From contig CBDCUW010000005.1 in assembly GCA_965222745.1 (NCBI GenBank), positions 2,790,001 to 2,854,000 on the forward strand: a stretch of 64,000 bases of DNA. Reading direction: 5' to 3'. Shown in pieces: positions 54,736 to 63,143 of this stretch. Each line of letters begins with the position of its first letter. Positions within the stretch are counted from its first letter, which is position 1. Made by a program: the position numbers and the translations under genes. Below the pieces are notes generated by a model that was not told the origin of the DNA, searched no databases, and worked only from the letters and a program-made list of their open reading frames with translations. The DNA comes from CBDCUW01 sp965222745 (GTDB lineage Bacteria; Planctomycetota; Planctomycetia; Pirellulales; Pirellulaceae).

Positions 54736-55596
54736 TCAGCCCAATGTTCCGAAACTGTTCATCAGCATGGACACCACCAACCGCCAACCATCGACCAGCA
54801 CGAACAACAGCAGCTTGAACGGCAGCGAAACCACTTGCGGCGGCAGCATCAGCATTCCCATCGAAATCGTGACGCTGGCTACCACCAGGTCGACGATCAA
54901 AAAGGGAAGATAGATTTGAAATCCCAGCATGAACGCCGTCTTCAGTTCGCTCAGGATGTAGGCCGGCAGCAGGACTCGCATCGGCACATCTTCAAATCCG
55001 CTTGGCACCGGCGCCTCGGAATCCATGTAGCCGTAAAACAGCAACACGTCTTCATGATTTTGAGCAGCCTTGATCTGACGAGACATGAACTGGCGAATCG
55101 GAATCGAACCGGCGTCGTAAGCCTCCTGCAACGACATTTCCACTTCCGGGTCGGTGTACGGCTTGATCGCGTCGTCATAGACGCGAGTCCAGACCGGCGT
55201 CATCACAAACAGCGTCATGAACAGGGCGATACTGGTCATCACTTGGCTGGGCGGAAGAGACTGTAGCCCCAACGCCTGTCGCAGTAATCCCAGCACAATG
55301 ATGATTCGCACATAGCAAGTGGTCATCAACAACACTGCTGGTGCCAGGCTAAGCACCGTCAGCAGCAACAACACTTGCAACGTGCTTGCCAATCCCTCCG
55401 GGCTGGTCCATTCTTCCGGTCCGCCGCCAAGCATTTCCAGCGTCTCGACCGGAACGGTGACCGGCTGCTGCTGCACCAACGTCGGTGCCGCCGAATCGCC
55501 GCTGGACGCCGTGGTATCGACGGTTTGCGCCGGCGCAGCCGCCAGCGGCATCCAACACGTCACCACGAAAAGGAGGGCCAGCCGGTTCAAGACCAA
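54736..55596 (-). CDS. fliP: Flagellar export gate protein FliP
   Basis: Core pore subunit of the flagellar export gate. A signal peptide (LNRLALLFVVTCWMPLAAAPAQ) precedes a linker and the FliP body: LLLTVLSLAPAVLLMTTCYVRIIIVLGLLRQALG, FMTLFVMTPVW, and near the end GMLMLPPQVVSLPFKLLLFVLVDGW. I choose TTG 55596 (286 aa). The open frame runs to 55776, but it passes through a degenerate palindrome copy (F) and has no protein-like character, so the upstream part is not coding. fliO is not seen upstream; a methyltransferase gene lies there. Confidence 0.9.
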   Translation of the reverse strand: MVLNRLALLFVVTCWMPLAAAPAQTVDTTASSGDSAAPTLVQQQPVTVPVETLEMLGGGPEEWTSPEGLASTLQVLLLLTVLSLAPAVLLMTTCYVRIIIVLGLLRQALGLQSLPPSQVMTSIALFMTLFVMTPVWTRVYDDAIKPYTDPEVEMSLQEAYDAGSIPIRQFMSRQIKAAQNHEDVLLFYGYMDSEAPVPSGFEDVPMRVLLPAYILSELKTAFMLGFQIYLPFLIVDLVVASVTISMGMLMLPPQVVSLPFKLLLFVLVDGWRLVVSMLMNSFGTLG

Positions 55597-55620
55597 GTCA
55601 TTCCATCGACCAAGGTTTCC

Positions 55621-55651
55621 AGGATCGCCGACTTGGGAAAAGTCGGCCGAC
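55621..55651. repeat. Palindromic repeat family, degenerate half copy F
   Basis: ATCGCCGACTTGGGAAAAGT followed by CGGCC matches the right half of the palindrome except for AAA in place of CA. It lies 25 bases upstream of the chosen fliP start. Confidence 0.65.
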
Positions 55652-55780
55652 GAGAAGATTAGGAAATCGCGTGGCGGCGGCGGAAGGTGGATGTCGGCCG
55701 ATGTGCCGGGAAACTGAAGTCGAAAACACGCGTGGAACTCAAAAAAGAGAAACCTGGAATGTTTCCTGAGTTTCACAGCC

Positions 55781-55846
55781 TGGTAGTCCGGTTTGCCCCA
55801 AGTCGGTAAATGCAGGATCGCCGACTTGGGGACAAGCCGGCCTACA
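55781..55846. repeat. Palindromic repeat family, copy E, overlapping a methyltransferase stop
   Basis: The left arm (TAGTCCGGTTTGCCCCAAGT) is diverged, the right arm intact (CGCCGACTTGGGGACAAGCC). On the minus strand the right end supplies TAG (55842-55844), the stop of the methyltransferase gene. Confidence 0.8.
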
Positions 55847-56558
55847 GCGATCCGTTTTTCGGTTTCCCGACCAATGCCAGCTTACCCCAAGCCGTTCGTT
55901 GCTCGGTCACGTCAAAGTGACGATGGAACAACTCCAGCAGTTCACCCGGTTGGCTGAGCCATTGCTGGTAGGTTTGCCGTTCCCGATCGATCATCGCCGC
56001 CAGCGCGTCGCCTTTGGCATAAACCTTTCGCACCATCGGCTGCTGCACCACCGCATGGACGAAGCGAAGAAACGGGGTAAGCCAAGGTTCGACAGCGTAA
56101 AATGCTCCATCCGGCCGGAGCGTCCGTTTGATTTCCAGCAGGACCTGCTCCAGATCATCGGGAAGCGTCGGCAAATGATGAAGCCCTCCCTGGACGATCG
56201 CGGCGTCACACGATGCATCGTCAAAAGGCAACGACCGGCAGTCGGCCAGGTGCAACGTTGCCGGCCCCCGATATTGTTTCAACAGTGTTTCCGAAAGATC
56301 GACGCCGGCAAGGTTTTGAAAACCCAATCGGCCAAGCGCGACCAGCCCGCCGCCCCGACCGCAAAACAGTTCCACGATGCGAGAATCTTTGTCGAGCTGG
56401 TCGATTCCGAATCGGCGCAAGCGACGAACAAACTTGTCAATTTCCTCCTCCGCCGTTTCGAACCTCTTGTAGGCTGCTTCCCACTGAGGATCGCAACAGA
56501 CCTCGCCCGCGTCGACGTGACGAAGGATGGTCGGCAGCGGATCAGAATCTGCAGTCAT
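55842..56558 (-). CDS. Class I SAM-dependent methyltransferase (first of two)
   Basis: A 238-residue cytosolic methyltransferase. Motif I is RIVELFCGRGGGLVALGRLG with the acidic end of strand 2 in LAGVDLSETLLKQY. The ADCRSLPFDDASCDAAIVQGGLHHLP stretch is motif II/post II of Methyltransf_11-type enzymes. The C-terminal half is helical. It overlaps the upstream methyltransferase gene by 4 bp, so translation is coupled. The stop lies inside palindrome copy E. The substrate is probably a glycan or lipid, judged by the operon only. Confidence 0.82.
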   Translation of the reverse strand: MTADSDPLPTILRHVDAGEVCCDPQWEAAYKRFETAEEEIDKFVRRLRRFGIDQLDKDSRIVELFCGRGGGLVALGRLGFQNLAGVDLSETLLKQYRGPATLHLADCRSLPFDDASCDAAIVQGGLHHLPTLPDDLEQVLLEIKRTLRPDGAFYAVEPWLTPFLRFVHAVVQQPMVRKVYAKGDALAAMIDRERQTYQQWLSQPGELLELFHRHFDVTEQRTAWGKLALVGKPKNGSL

Positions 56559-57184
56559 GGGTCGCTGCTCCCACTGGACTCTGGCGCAACATCTTCAAGC
56601 GAAGCAACGAAATGAAGTCCTCGCTCAAAAAACCAACGAAGAGGCGGCGGATAGAGCCCTAAGCTCTCGCGGCACTGCGCCACACGAAGACCACAAGATT
56701 GATAAAGCTGTTCCCACTGGGACTGCATCAAATAGTTGCAAGGAATCTCCACGCCATGCCTTTTGTTGCCAACGCGGTCCATGAAAGCGAGTGTACGGCC
56801 GGCGGCGAAGCCACGCAGATAGTGATCCTTGAGCACGATTTGTTTCGATGCCACGCGGGCTGCTTCGGCAAGCAACTTTTGCGGCGAATTCGTATGGTGC
56901 AACACGTCCACCAAAATCACAGTATCAAAGGCTGCTGAATCAAAGGGAATTTGTTCTCCGTCAAACGGATCAACCGCGATCGCCGTTTTGTCTCGGACGA
57001 GCACATCGATGCCGCGAATCGTAATGTCAGGCCTCCGCTGGCCGATCGCGGCAGACAAAAGTCCGTCGCCGCAGCCCACGTCCAACACTGACGCATCGCG
57101 GGCAATCAGGTCCGCAAAGTGTTCAGCCAACACCTCCACTCGCCGAGTATGAATGAACCGGCCGTGCAGCCACGACACTGTCAT
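56555..57184 (-). CDS. Class I SAM-dependent methyltransferase (second of two)
   Basis: A 209-residue methyltransferase with motif I SVLDVGCGDGLLSAAIGQRRP and strand-2 end IRGIDVLVR. The mid motif PFDSAAFDTVILVDVLHHTNSPQKLL is Methyltransf_11/25-like, followed by VASKQIVLKDH. ATG 57184 overlaps the GT2 stop by 4 bp. It is probably a small-molecule or glycan modifying enzyme in this four-gene operon. Confidence 0.82.
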   Translation of the reverse strand: MTVSWLHGRFIHTRRVEVLAEHFADLIARDASVLDVGCGDGLLSAAIGQRRPDITIRGIDVLVRDKTAIAVDPFDGEQIPFDSAAFDTVILVDVLHHTNSPQKLLAEAARVASKQIVLKDHYLRGFAAGRTLAFMDRVGNKRHGVEIPCNYLMQSQWEQLYQSCGLRVAQCRESLGLYPPPLRWFFERGLHFVASLEDVAPESSGSSDP

Positions 57185-58383
57185 GTTGTGGCGACCTCAA
57201 CCGATTTTTCGCTTCGTTTCGAGGCGCGATCACGGCGATGCATTTTCAACACACCCGCCATCAATGCGGCCATGGCAGTTTGGAAACCGAGCGCCACCAG
57301 GGTCACCCCCGGAACGACCAACCGCATCGTAACGGGATAATCCAGTTCGCCGAAATCCTGTTGCCACCACTGATAGATGACCGCACCGACCAGGCCGACA
57401 CCACCGGCGGCGGCAACCAGGCCAAAGATCAACCCACGTTCGACTGTTAAACGTTCCAATCGATCGTCGGGAGGCATCATCCCTTCGCGACCAGCAAAAA
57501 TGCGAGCCAGAGTCGCCAGCAGGACACATTGCCAACCGAGCAATCCTGCCAGGCTGGCGACCAACAGAGTATGAACGTCCAGCGCGGCACCGAAAACTCG
57601 AACTTGGGGGATCGCCAATCCATATCCGATCATCGCCAGCGCGATCAGAATCAAGCCCGGAATAAAAAAGGTCCACTTGGGGCTGAACACCAAGAACAGG
57701 CGGAGCGTCCGCCAGCCGTCTCGAAACGTTCGCAAGTGCGGACCATGTATCTCCCGTCCATCAGGGTGCAGCGTGATCGGCACCTGGCTCATCGACGCAC
57801 CGTGCAATCCGCTTTTGATGATCATTTCGGTGGCAAACTCCATTCCCGGCGAACGAAGGTCCAAGCGATCGTACAACTCGCGGCGAAACCCTCGCATTCC
57901 ACAGTAGACGTCGTTGATGGGAATCCGAAACATCTGCCGGACGAGCCACGACAACATCGGATTGCCGATCCACCGATGCAAAAACGGCATCGCCCCCGGC
58001 ATCACCCGACCGCCTCCCCGAGGCAATCGGCAACCCTGGACCAGATCAAAACCTTCTCGAAGCTTTTCGGTAAACGCCGGGATTTCCAGAAAATCGTAGC
58101 TGTCATCGGCGTCCCCCATGATCACAAAACCACCGCGGCTCGCTTCGATGCCGTGCATCAGGGCGGCGCCGTAACCGCGTTCGTGAACATCGATCGTGCG
58201 CGCGCCGGCCGATTGGGCGATCTGTTTGGAATCGTCCGTGCTGCCGTTATCGGCCAAGACCACTTCGCCGTTGATGTCGGCTTGCCGCATCGCTCGGACC
58301 GCCTTTTCGACGCAGATACCTACCGTATCGGCCTCGTTCAGGCAGGGCATCACCACCGACAACTCCACTTCATCGCGATTCAT
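57181..58383 (-). CDS. GT2 family glycosyltransferase with C-terminal membrane helices (DPM1/ArnC-like)
   Basis: A 400-residue enzyme probably loading a sugar on a polyprenyl phosphate. The catalytic domain (~1-230) has SVVMPCLNEADTVG, ADNGSTDDS, the DXD-like GDADDSYDF and the GMRGFRRELYDRL acceptor loop. The C-terminal ~160 residues form four hydrophobic helices. It overlaps the methyltransferase gene before and the GT39-like gene after by 4 bp each. The product would be the donor for the next gene product. Confidence 0.87.
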   Translation of the reverse strand: MNRDEVELSVVMPCLNEADTVGICVEKAVRAMRQADINGEVVLADNGSTDDSKQIAQSAGARTIDVHERGYGAALMHGIEASRGGFVIMGDADDSYDFLEIPAFTEKLREGFDLVQGCRLPRGGGRVMPGAMPFLHRWIGNPMLSWLVRQMFRIPINDVYCGMRGFRRELYDRLDLRSPGMEFATEMIIKSGLHGASMSQVPITLHPDGREIHGPHLRTFRDGWRTLRLFLVFSPKWTFFIPGLILIALAMIGYGLAIPQVRVFGAALDVHTLLVASLAGLLGWQCVLLATLARIFAGREGMMPPDDRLERLTVERGLIFGLVAAAGGVGLVGAVIYQWWQQDFGELDYPVTMRLVVPGVTLVALGFQTAMAALMAGVLKMHRRDRASKRSEKSVEVATT

Positions 58384-59780
58384 TTTGCCACCTCCAATGC
58401 GGCCGGTTTACGACGCCAAGACAACAACACGGCACCGGCAGCCCCGATCGTCAGCGCCGCCAGCGGTTCAATCACGATGCGATATCGATAAGCAGGGATC
58501 TCCAACACGCCCGTGACGACCGCAAAGTAACTGAAGATCAGCAGGAGCCAAATGCCATAGGGCCGAGTCGGAAAATTGATGATCAACAAAATGGTTGCCG
58601 CGCCGATCAGGGCGGCAAGCGCGGTGTTGCCCCAGACAGATTGGCTCAAGCGATATTTCATCGCGATATCAACAGGGGGAACAACGCGAGCCCAAGTGAA
58701 TTGTCGACGATAGTTCCCCTTGGCCCCTTGGGCCGGCAGATCGGTCGCGGTACAACGCCAAAAATTGACGATTCGCCGGACCGCTTTTTCGGCAAACACC
58801 TGGCGATTGACGAGGATCGCGTCGGTCGCCACGCTTCGCATCAGCCGGTCGGCTTGAGCGTCGTTTAAACCCGATCGGACCAGGGCATCGGAGACGCTCC
58901 AGGTGTCGCGCCAATGTTCTTGGGCCTTGACGTTGGCAAGTCGCCACTGCAGCTTTTCGGCCGCCGGCGTATCGGGCAGTTCCAAACCGGCACCCGATCC
59001 GTCTTGAAACGTCACAATCCAAACATTGCGACCGACGAACTCGGTCACAAAGGGCGATCCAAACAGGTGCTGATTGCGGAGCAGCCAAGGCGAGATCAAC
59101 AGCCCGATCGTGGCCGCCGCCAATGCCGCATGCCCGACGCGATGATGCAGTTTTACATCGGCAGTCCGCGCCGTTTTTCGCAGTCGCCGCCAGCGCCGAA
59201 AGTGAATCAACAGCACAAACAGCAAATGCGGAATCCACAGCAAGATGATGATCGGCCGCGTCAGTAGCGCTGCCGCGAAGGTCAATCCCAACCAGCAAAC
59301 GCTCCACTTGCTGCCAGACCTCGCATAGTTCATGACTGCCAGCAGATTCAACATCATCAAGAAGATGAACAACGTCTCAGACAGCACAGCGGCCGAAAAG
59401 GTCAACGCCGAAACGGCCGGCAGCGATGCCAGCAACGTCAGCGGCATCGCGTTGGGCAACTTGGTCATCCGCACAGCCAACCGCCCGGCGATGCCGATCG
59501 ATGCAACACTCAGCAGACCCTGCAAAACGACGATCGAAAGCAACGCCCCATCGCCGGTGATCGCCCGAACGATCGAGACAAAATAGGGGTAAAGCGGAGT
59601 CCGAAAGGCGATCGGTTCGCTCAGCATCAACACGTCACCCGACATCACCAGCGCCGCGAATCGCCAGTACCCGAAGGCGTCCATTTCGATGGCGACCGGA
59701 CCGCGCGCGAGGACGGCTGCCACCTTGGTGACCAACAACAACAGCAACAACAGGGTCAGAAACCGTCTCAAGAAACGCAT
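58380..59780 (-). CDS. GT39/PMT-like polytopic glycosyltransferase
   Basis: A 466-residue membrane protein from ATG 59780 (MRFLRRFLTLLLLL). About ten hydrophobic helices and the early acidic motif (EMDAFGYWRFAALVMSG, with Asp as in PMT/ArnT) suggest transfer of a sugar from a polyprenyl-phosphate sugar at the periplasmic side. A large periplasmic part follows (NVWIVTFQDGSGAGLELPDT). It is the first gene of the four-gene operon, and its partner is the GT2 gene that overlaps it. The acceptor is unknown. Confidence 0.8.
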   Translation of the reverse strand: MRFLRRFLTLLLLLLLVTKVAAVLARGPVAIEMDAFGYWRFAALVMSGDVLMLSEPIAFRTPLYPYFVSIVRAITGDGALLSIVVLQGLLSVASIGIAGRLAVRMTKLPNAMPLTLLASLPAVSALTFSAAVLSETLFIFLMMLNLLAVMNYARSGSKWSVCWLGLTFAAALLTRPIIILLWIPHLLFVLLIHFRRWRRLRKTARTADVKLHHRVGHAALAAATIGLLISPWLLRNQHLFGSPFVTEFVGRNVWIVTFQDGSGAGLELPDTPAAEKLQWRLANVKAQEHWRDTWSVSDALVRSGLNDAQADRLMRSVATDAILVNRQVFAEKAVRRIVNFWRCTATDLPAQGAKGNYRRQFTWARVVPPVDIAMKYRLSQSVWGNTALAALIGAATILLIINFPTRPYGIWLLLIFSYFAVVTGVLEIPAYRYRIVIEPLAALTIGAAGAVLLSWRRKPAALEVAK

Positions 59781-59935
59781 CTTTCGCGGGCACAGATATC
59801 GGCAGATAATACATCTTAATCGATCGGGGGCCGAGGACAGCGTCCCACCAGCCGCCATCTGCCTGCCGCCGATCCTTCCCCACAGCCGCGATTCGTTTTG
59901 GAGCGATTGCGGAACGAAGACGATTGGGAGCTGCG

Positions 59936-62900
59936 ATGAGTAGCCTTTCCACAGTTGAATTCAACGAAGCCGGCGACGCGCTGGGACGTTGGTGGAGCCC
60001 CCAGCAAGACGGACGCATCTTGTGCCAGTTGTGTCCGCGTGCCTGTCGACTGAAACCGGGCGACCGCGGATTCTGTTTCGTGCGCGCCAATCGCGACGGC
60101 AAAATGGTGTTGGATACCTACGGCCGCAGCACCGGGTTTTGCATCGATCCGATCGAAAAGAAACCTCTCAACCATTTTCTGCCCGGCACTCCCGTGCTCA
60201 GTTTTGGAACCGCCGGATGCAACTTGGGATGCAAATTCTGCCAAAACTGGGACATCTCCAAAAGCCGCGAGGTCGCGCGGTTGAGCGACACAGCAACGCC
60301 AGAGGGAATCGCCCAAGCGGCCAAGCAACAAGGTTGCCGCAGCGTGGCGTTCACCTACAACGATCCGGTGATCTGGGCCGAATACGCGATCGATACCGCG
60401 GCCGCCTGCCGCGCTGAAGAGATCAAGACCGTCGCCGTCACCGCCGGTTACATCACTCCAGAGGCGCGGGGTGAGTTTTTTGATTCGATGGATGCGGCCA
60501 ACATCGATCTGAAAGCGTTCACCGAGGAGTTTTATCATCGGTTGACCGGCGCCCATCTGGATCCGGTGCTCGATACGATCCGATATGCCTGTCGCGAAAC
60601 ACCTTGTTGGGTCGAATTGACCAACCTGGTGATTCCGGAGGCCAACGATGACGGAGACGAAATTCGTCGCATGGTCGATTGGGTGCTGGAAACGGTCGGT
60701 TGTGACGTGCCAGTTCACTTCACCGCGTTTCATCCTGATTTTCGCATGACCGACCGGCCGCGCACGTCGCACGAGACTCTCATCGAGGCTTACAACCTGG
60801 CGCGCGATGCCGGCTTGCGATACGTTTATCTTGGCAACGTACACGACGTCGCCCGCCAAAGCACCTATTGTCCGTCTTGTGGCCAATTGCTGATCCAGCG
60901 AGACTGGCATCAACTTGGTCACTACGCGCTCGACCAAAACCGATGCCGCCATTGTCAATTTGAGGTAGCCGGTTGCTTTGAAGCGGTGCCAGGAAATTGG
61001 GGACAGCGCCGCCAGCCGATCCGAATCAGCCAAGTGGACCCGCCACGTTCTACGACGCAAGCACAGGAAACTACGATGCAAGATGCAACTGTTGAACCCG
61101 ATTTGCAGTTCAGCGCCGAACAACAAACTCGCATCCTTCAGGCGGCGGCGCGGATCGTGTGCGGTGCCGCCTACGGAACCGAGCCGGCAGGTGTTGACCA
61201 CTTGCTTGACGAATTGGGGCAGCGACCGATTTCCGGTGTCTACGTGACCTTGAAACGGGGTGAAACCTTGCGCGGTTGCTGTGGATTGCAGGGGCCGCCG
61301 GTTCAACTGGCCGCGGCGCTGGCCGACGCCGGCCATCGAACCACCGTCGCCGATCCAAGGATGCCGCCGGTCACGCCGGTCGAATTGCCTTACCTCGATT
61401 TGACGGTGTCGATACTTGGTCCACCGCGGCCGATCGGAGCAGACGGGGATGCCCGTATCGATGCGGTGAAAGTTGGCCAACATGGTCTCCGTATCGCGAT
61501 GGGCAAAAACGCGGGATTGCTGTTGCCGTCGGTGGCCAAAGAAAGGAATTGGAATTCGCGACAGTTCTTGGACGCGGTATGCCGCAAGGCGGGATTGGTC
61601 GAGGCAAGTTGGCGCAGCGATCAGGCGTCGATCCAGATCTTTGACGGTGTCGACTTTGGCGGACCGCTTGCCAATGCCGTTGAGCTGACCGACAGTGTCG
61701 AAACCGGCGCAATCGATCCGCAGCAGCTTGGTCTGCTGCGAGGTTGGGTGAACGAAAATCTGGTGGCGATGCAGGCGGGTGCGACGCCTCTTTATTACGC
61801 AGTTGGGGTCACCGACGGTACCGTGCCGGGAGTCGTTTTGCAGATTGTTACTGGCCCAGACCAGTCTCCCGAAAGCTGGATGCACTTCACGCTGCGAAAT
61901 GGCGTTCCGCTGCAGGCCACGTTGCTTCGGTTGACACAGACCGCAGTCAACTCGCTTGCCGGACGCGGCGCGGCCAACGGTTGGCAAATCCGTTTGGCCG
62001 TTTTGTCCAGTGTCGTTCATCACGGAAACGATGCCGAAGCCGATTTGGGCGGCATGGATTGCAAGCGGCGAGCGATCTTGGCGCTCGACGGAACACGATG
62101 GTCGCTGGGGTTCGACCAATCGTCCCAGCCGCAGCAGTTGTTCGACGAAACGTTATCCCAACAACCCTTCCGGCCATCCGCGGTCCACGTCTACTCAGCC
62201 GTTTGTGATTGCACGGAGCCGAAGTTTTCGATGTCGATGGGGCCGCAAGCTGAAACCTCCGTCACTCGCCGCCCGCCGGGGGTCGCGGGAGGGTTTTACC
62301 CGGCGTCGGACAATGACCGCGAGCGATTGGTGGATCAACTTCTGCCTGCCGACGATTCCATCCAACGGCAATCGGTCGCCGCCGCGATGGTGCCGCACGC
62401 CGGCTTGAGGTTTTCCGGAAAGGTAGCCGCTGACGTTTGGCGACGAATCGAGATTCCCAAAAACGTCTTGATCATCGGTCCCAAACATACCGCCGACGGA
62501 GTGGATTGGGCGGTCGCCCCGCACGACTGGTGGGAACTTTCACCGTCGGCGGGTATGCCCGGCGCGCCCGATCTGGCGGAGCAGATTGCCCAGGCTGTTC
62601 CCGGCATGGAGCTGGATGCCGCCGCCCATCGTCAGGAACATGGCATCGAAGTTCAGTTGCCACTGCTGTATCGGCTGGCCCCCCAAACACGAGTCGCCGC
62701 GATCGCAATGAACGGAGCGTCGCATGAAGAGCTGGTGCCGGCTTCTGCCGCGCTTGCCAATTGGATTCGCAGCCTGGAGGATCCACCGTTGCTTGTCATC
62801 AGCAGCGACATGAATCACTTTGCCGATGATGCAGAAAACCGGCGGCGCGACGCCCTCGCGCTCGACATGCTACAAAACAACGATCCTGCGGGATTGTTGC

Positions 62901-63076
62901 GAGTCTGCGATGACGAAAACATCAGCATGTGTGGTCGGGTGCCGGCAGCGCTAGTTTTGATGACACTGGAGCAACTGGGAAAAACTCCCCAGTACGATCA
63001 GATCGCTTACGCCACGTCGGGCGATATCACTGGCGACCGGGCCAGGGTGGTCGGCTACGCCGGAGTCCTATTTTGA
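59936..63076 (+). CDS. AmmeMemoRadiSam system: fused radical SAM, AMMECR1-like and Memo-like domains
   Basis: A 1046-residue protein joining the three parts of the AmmeMemoRadiSam system. Residues ~1-345: radical SAM enzyme with CNLGCKFC (C95, C99, C102), an N-terminal Cys set CQLCPRAC...GFC (30-47) and a zinc-ribbon end CPSCG...CRHCQ. ~385-590: AMMECR1 domain (GVYVTLKRGETLRGCCG). ~590-760: a middle region I cannot assign (LGLLRGWVNENLVAMQAGATP and GMDCKRRAILALDGTRW). ~770-1046: Memo-like domain, MVPHAGLRFSGKVAADV and HRQEHGIEVQLPLLY with metal-type His. ATG 59936 has GGGAG upstream. The substrate is unknown. These three are usually separate genes; a full fusion is the unusual point. Confidence 0.9.
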   Translation: MSSLSTVEFNEAGDALGRWWSPQQDGRILCQLCPRACRLKPGDRGFCFVRANRDGKMVLDTYGRSTGFCIDPIEKKPLNHFLPGTPVLSFGTAGCNLGCKFCQNWDISKSREVARLSDTATPEGIAQAAKQQGCRSVAFTYNDPVIWAEYAIDTAAACRAEEIKTVAVTAGYITPEARGEFFDSMDAANIDLKAFTEEFYHRLTGAHLDPVLDTIRYACRETPCWVELTNLVIPEANDDGDEIRRMVDWVLETVGCDVPVHFTAFHPDFRMTDRPRTSHETLIEAYNLARDAGLRYVYLGNVHDVARQSTYCPSCGQLLIQRDWHQLGHYALDQNRCRHCQFEVAGCFEAVPGNWGQRRQPIRISQVDPPRSTTQAQETTMQDATVEPDLQFSAEQQTRILQAAARIVCGAAYGTEPAGVDHLLDELGQRPISGVYVTLKRGETLRGCCGLQGPPVQLAAALADAGHRTTVADPRMPPVTPVELPYLDLTVSILGPPRPIGADGDARIDAVKVGQHGLRIAMGKNAGLLLPSVAKERNWNSRQFLDAVCRKAGLVEASWRSDQASIQIFDGVDFGGPLANAVELTDSVETGAIDPQQLGLLRGWVNENLVAMQAGATPLYYAVGVTDGTVPGVVLQIVTGPDQSPESWMHFTLRNGVPLQATLLRLTQTAVNSLAGRGAANGWQIRLAVLSSVVHHGNDAEADLGGMDCKRRAILALDGTRWSLGFDQSSQPQQLFDETLSQQPFRPSAVHVYSAVCDCTEPKFSMSMGPQAETSVTRRPPGVAGGFYPASDNDRERLVDQLLPADDSIQRQSVAAAMVPHAGLRFSGKVAADVWRRIEIPKNVLIIGPKHTADGVDWAVAPHDWWELSPSAGMPGAPDLAEQIAQAVPGMELDAAAHRQEHGIEVQLPLLYRLAPQTRVAAIAMNGASHEELVPASAALANWIRSLEDPPLLVISSDMNHFADDAENRRRDALALDMLQNNDPAGLLRVCDDENISMCGRVPAALVLMTLEQLGKTPQYDQIAYATSGDITGDRARVVGYAGVLF

Positions 63077-63143
63077 GCCCCCTGGCGGGGATGCGACCAG
63101 TTTGTCCATCCCTAATGAGTGTTATCTCCTTGGTTTGCTGTCT

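Noticed and set aside
59816..62119. 767-codon open frame on the minus strand
   Set aside because: It lies fully opposite the AmmeMemoRadiSam fusion and has no recognisable domain. The plus strand has clear motifs. It is an effect of GC-rich codon use.
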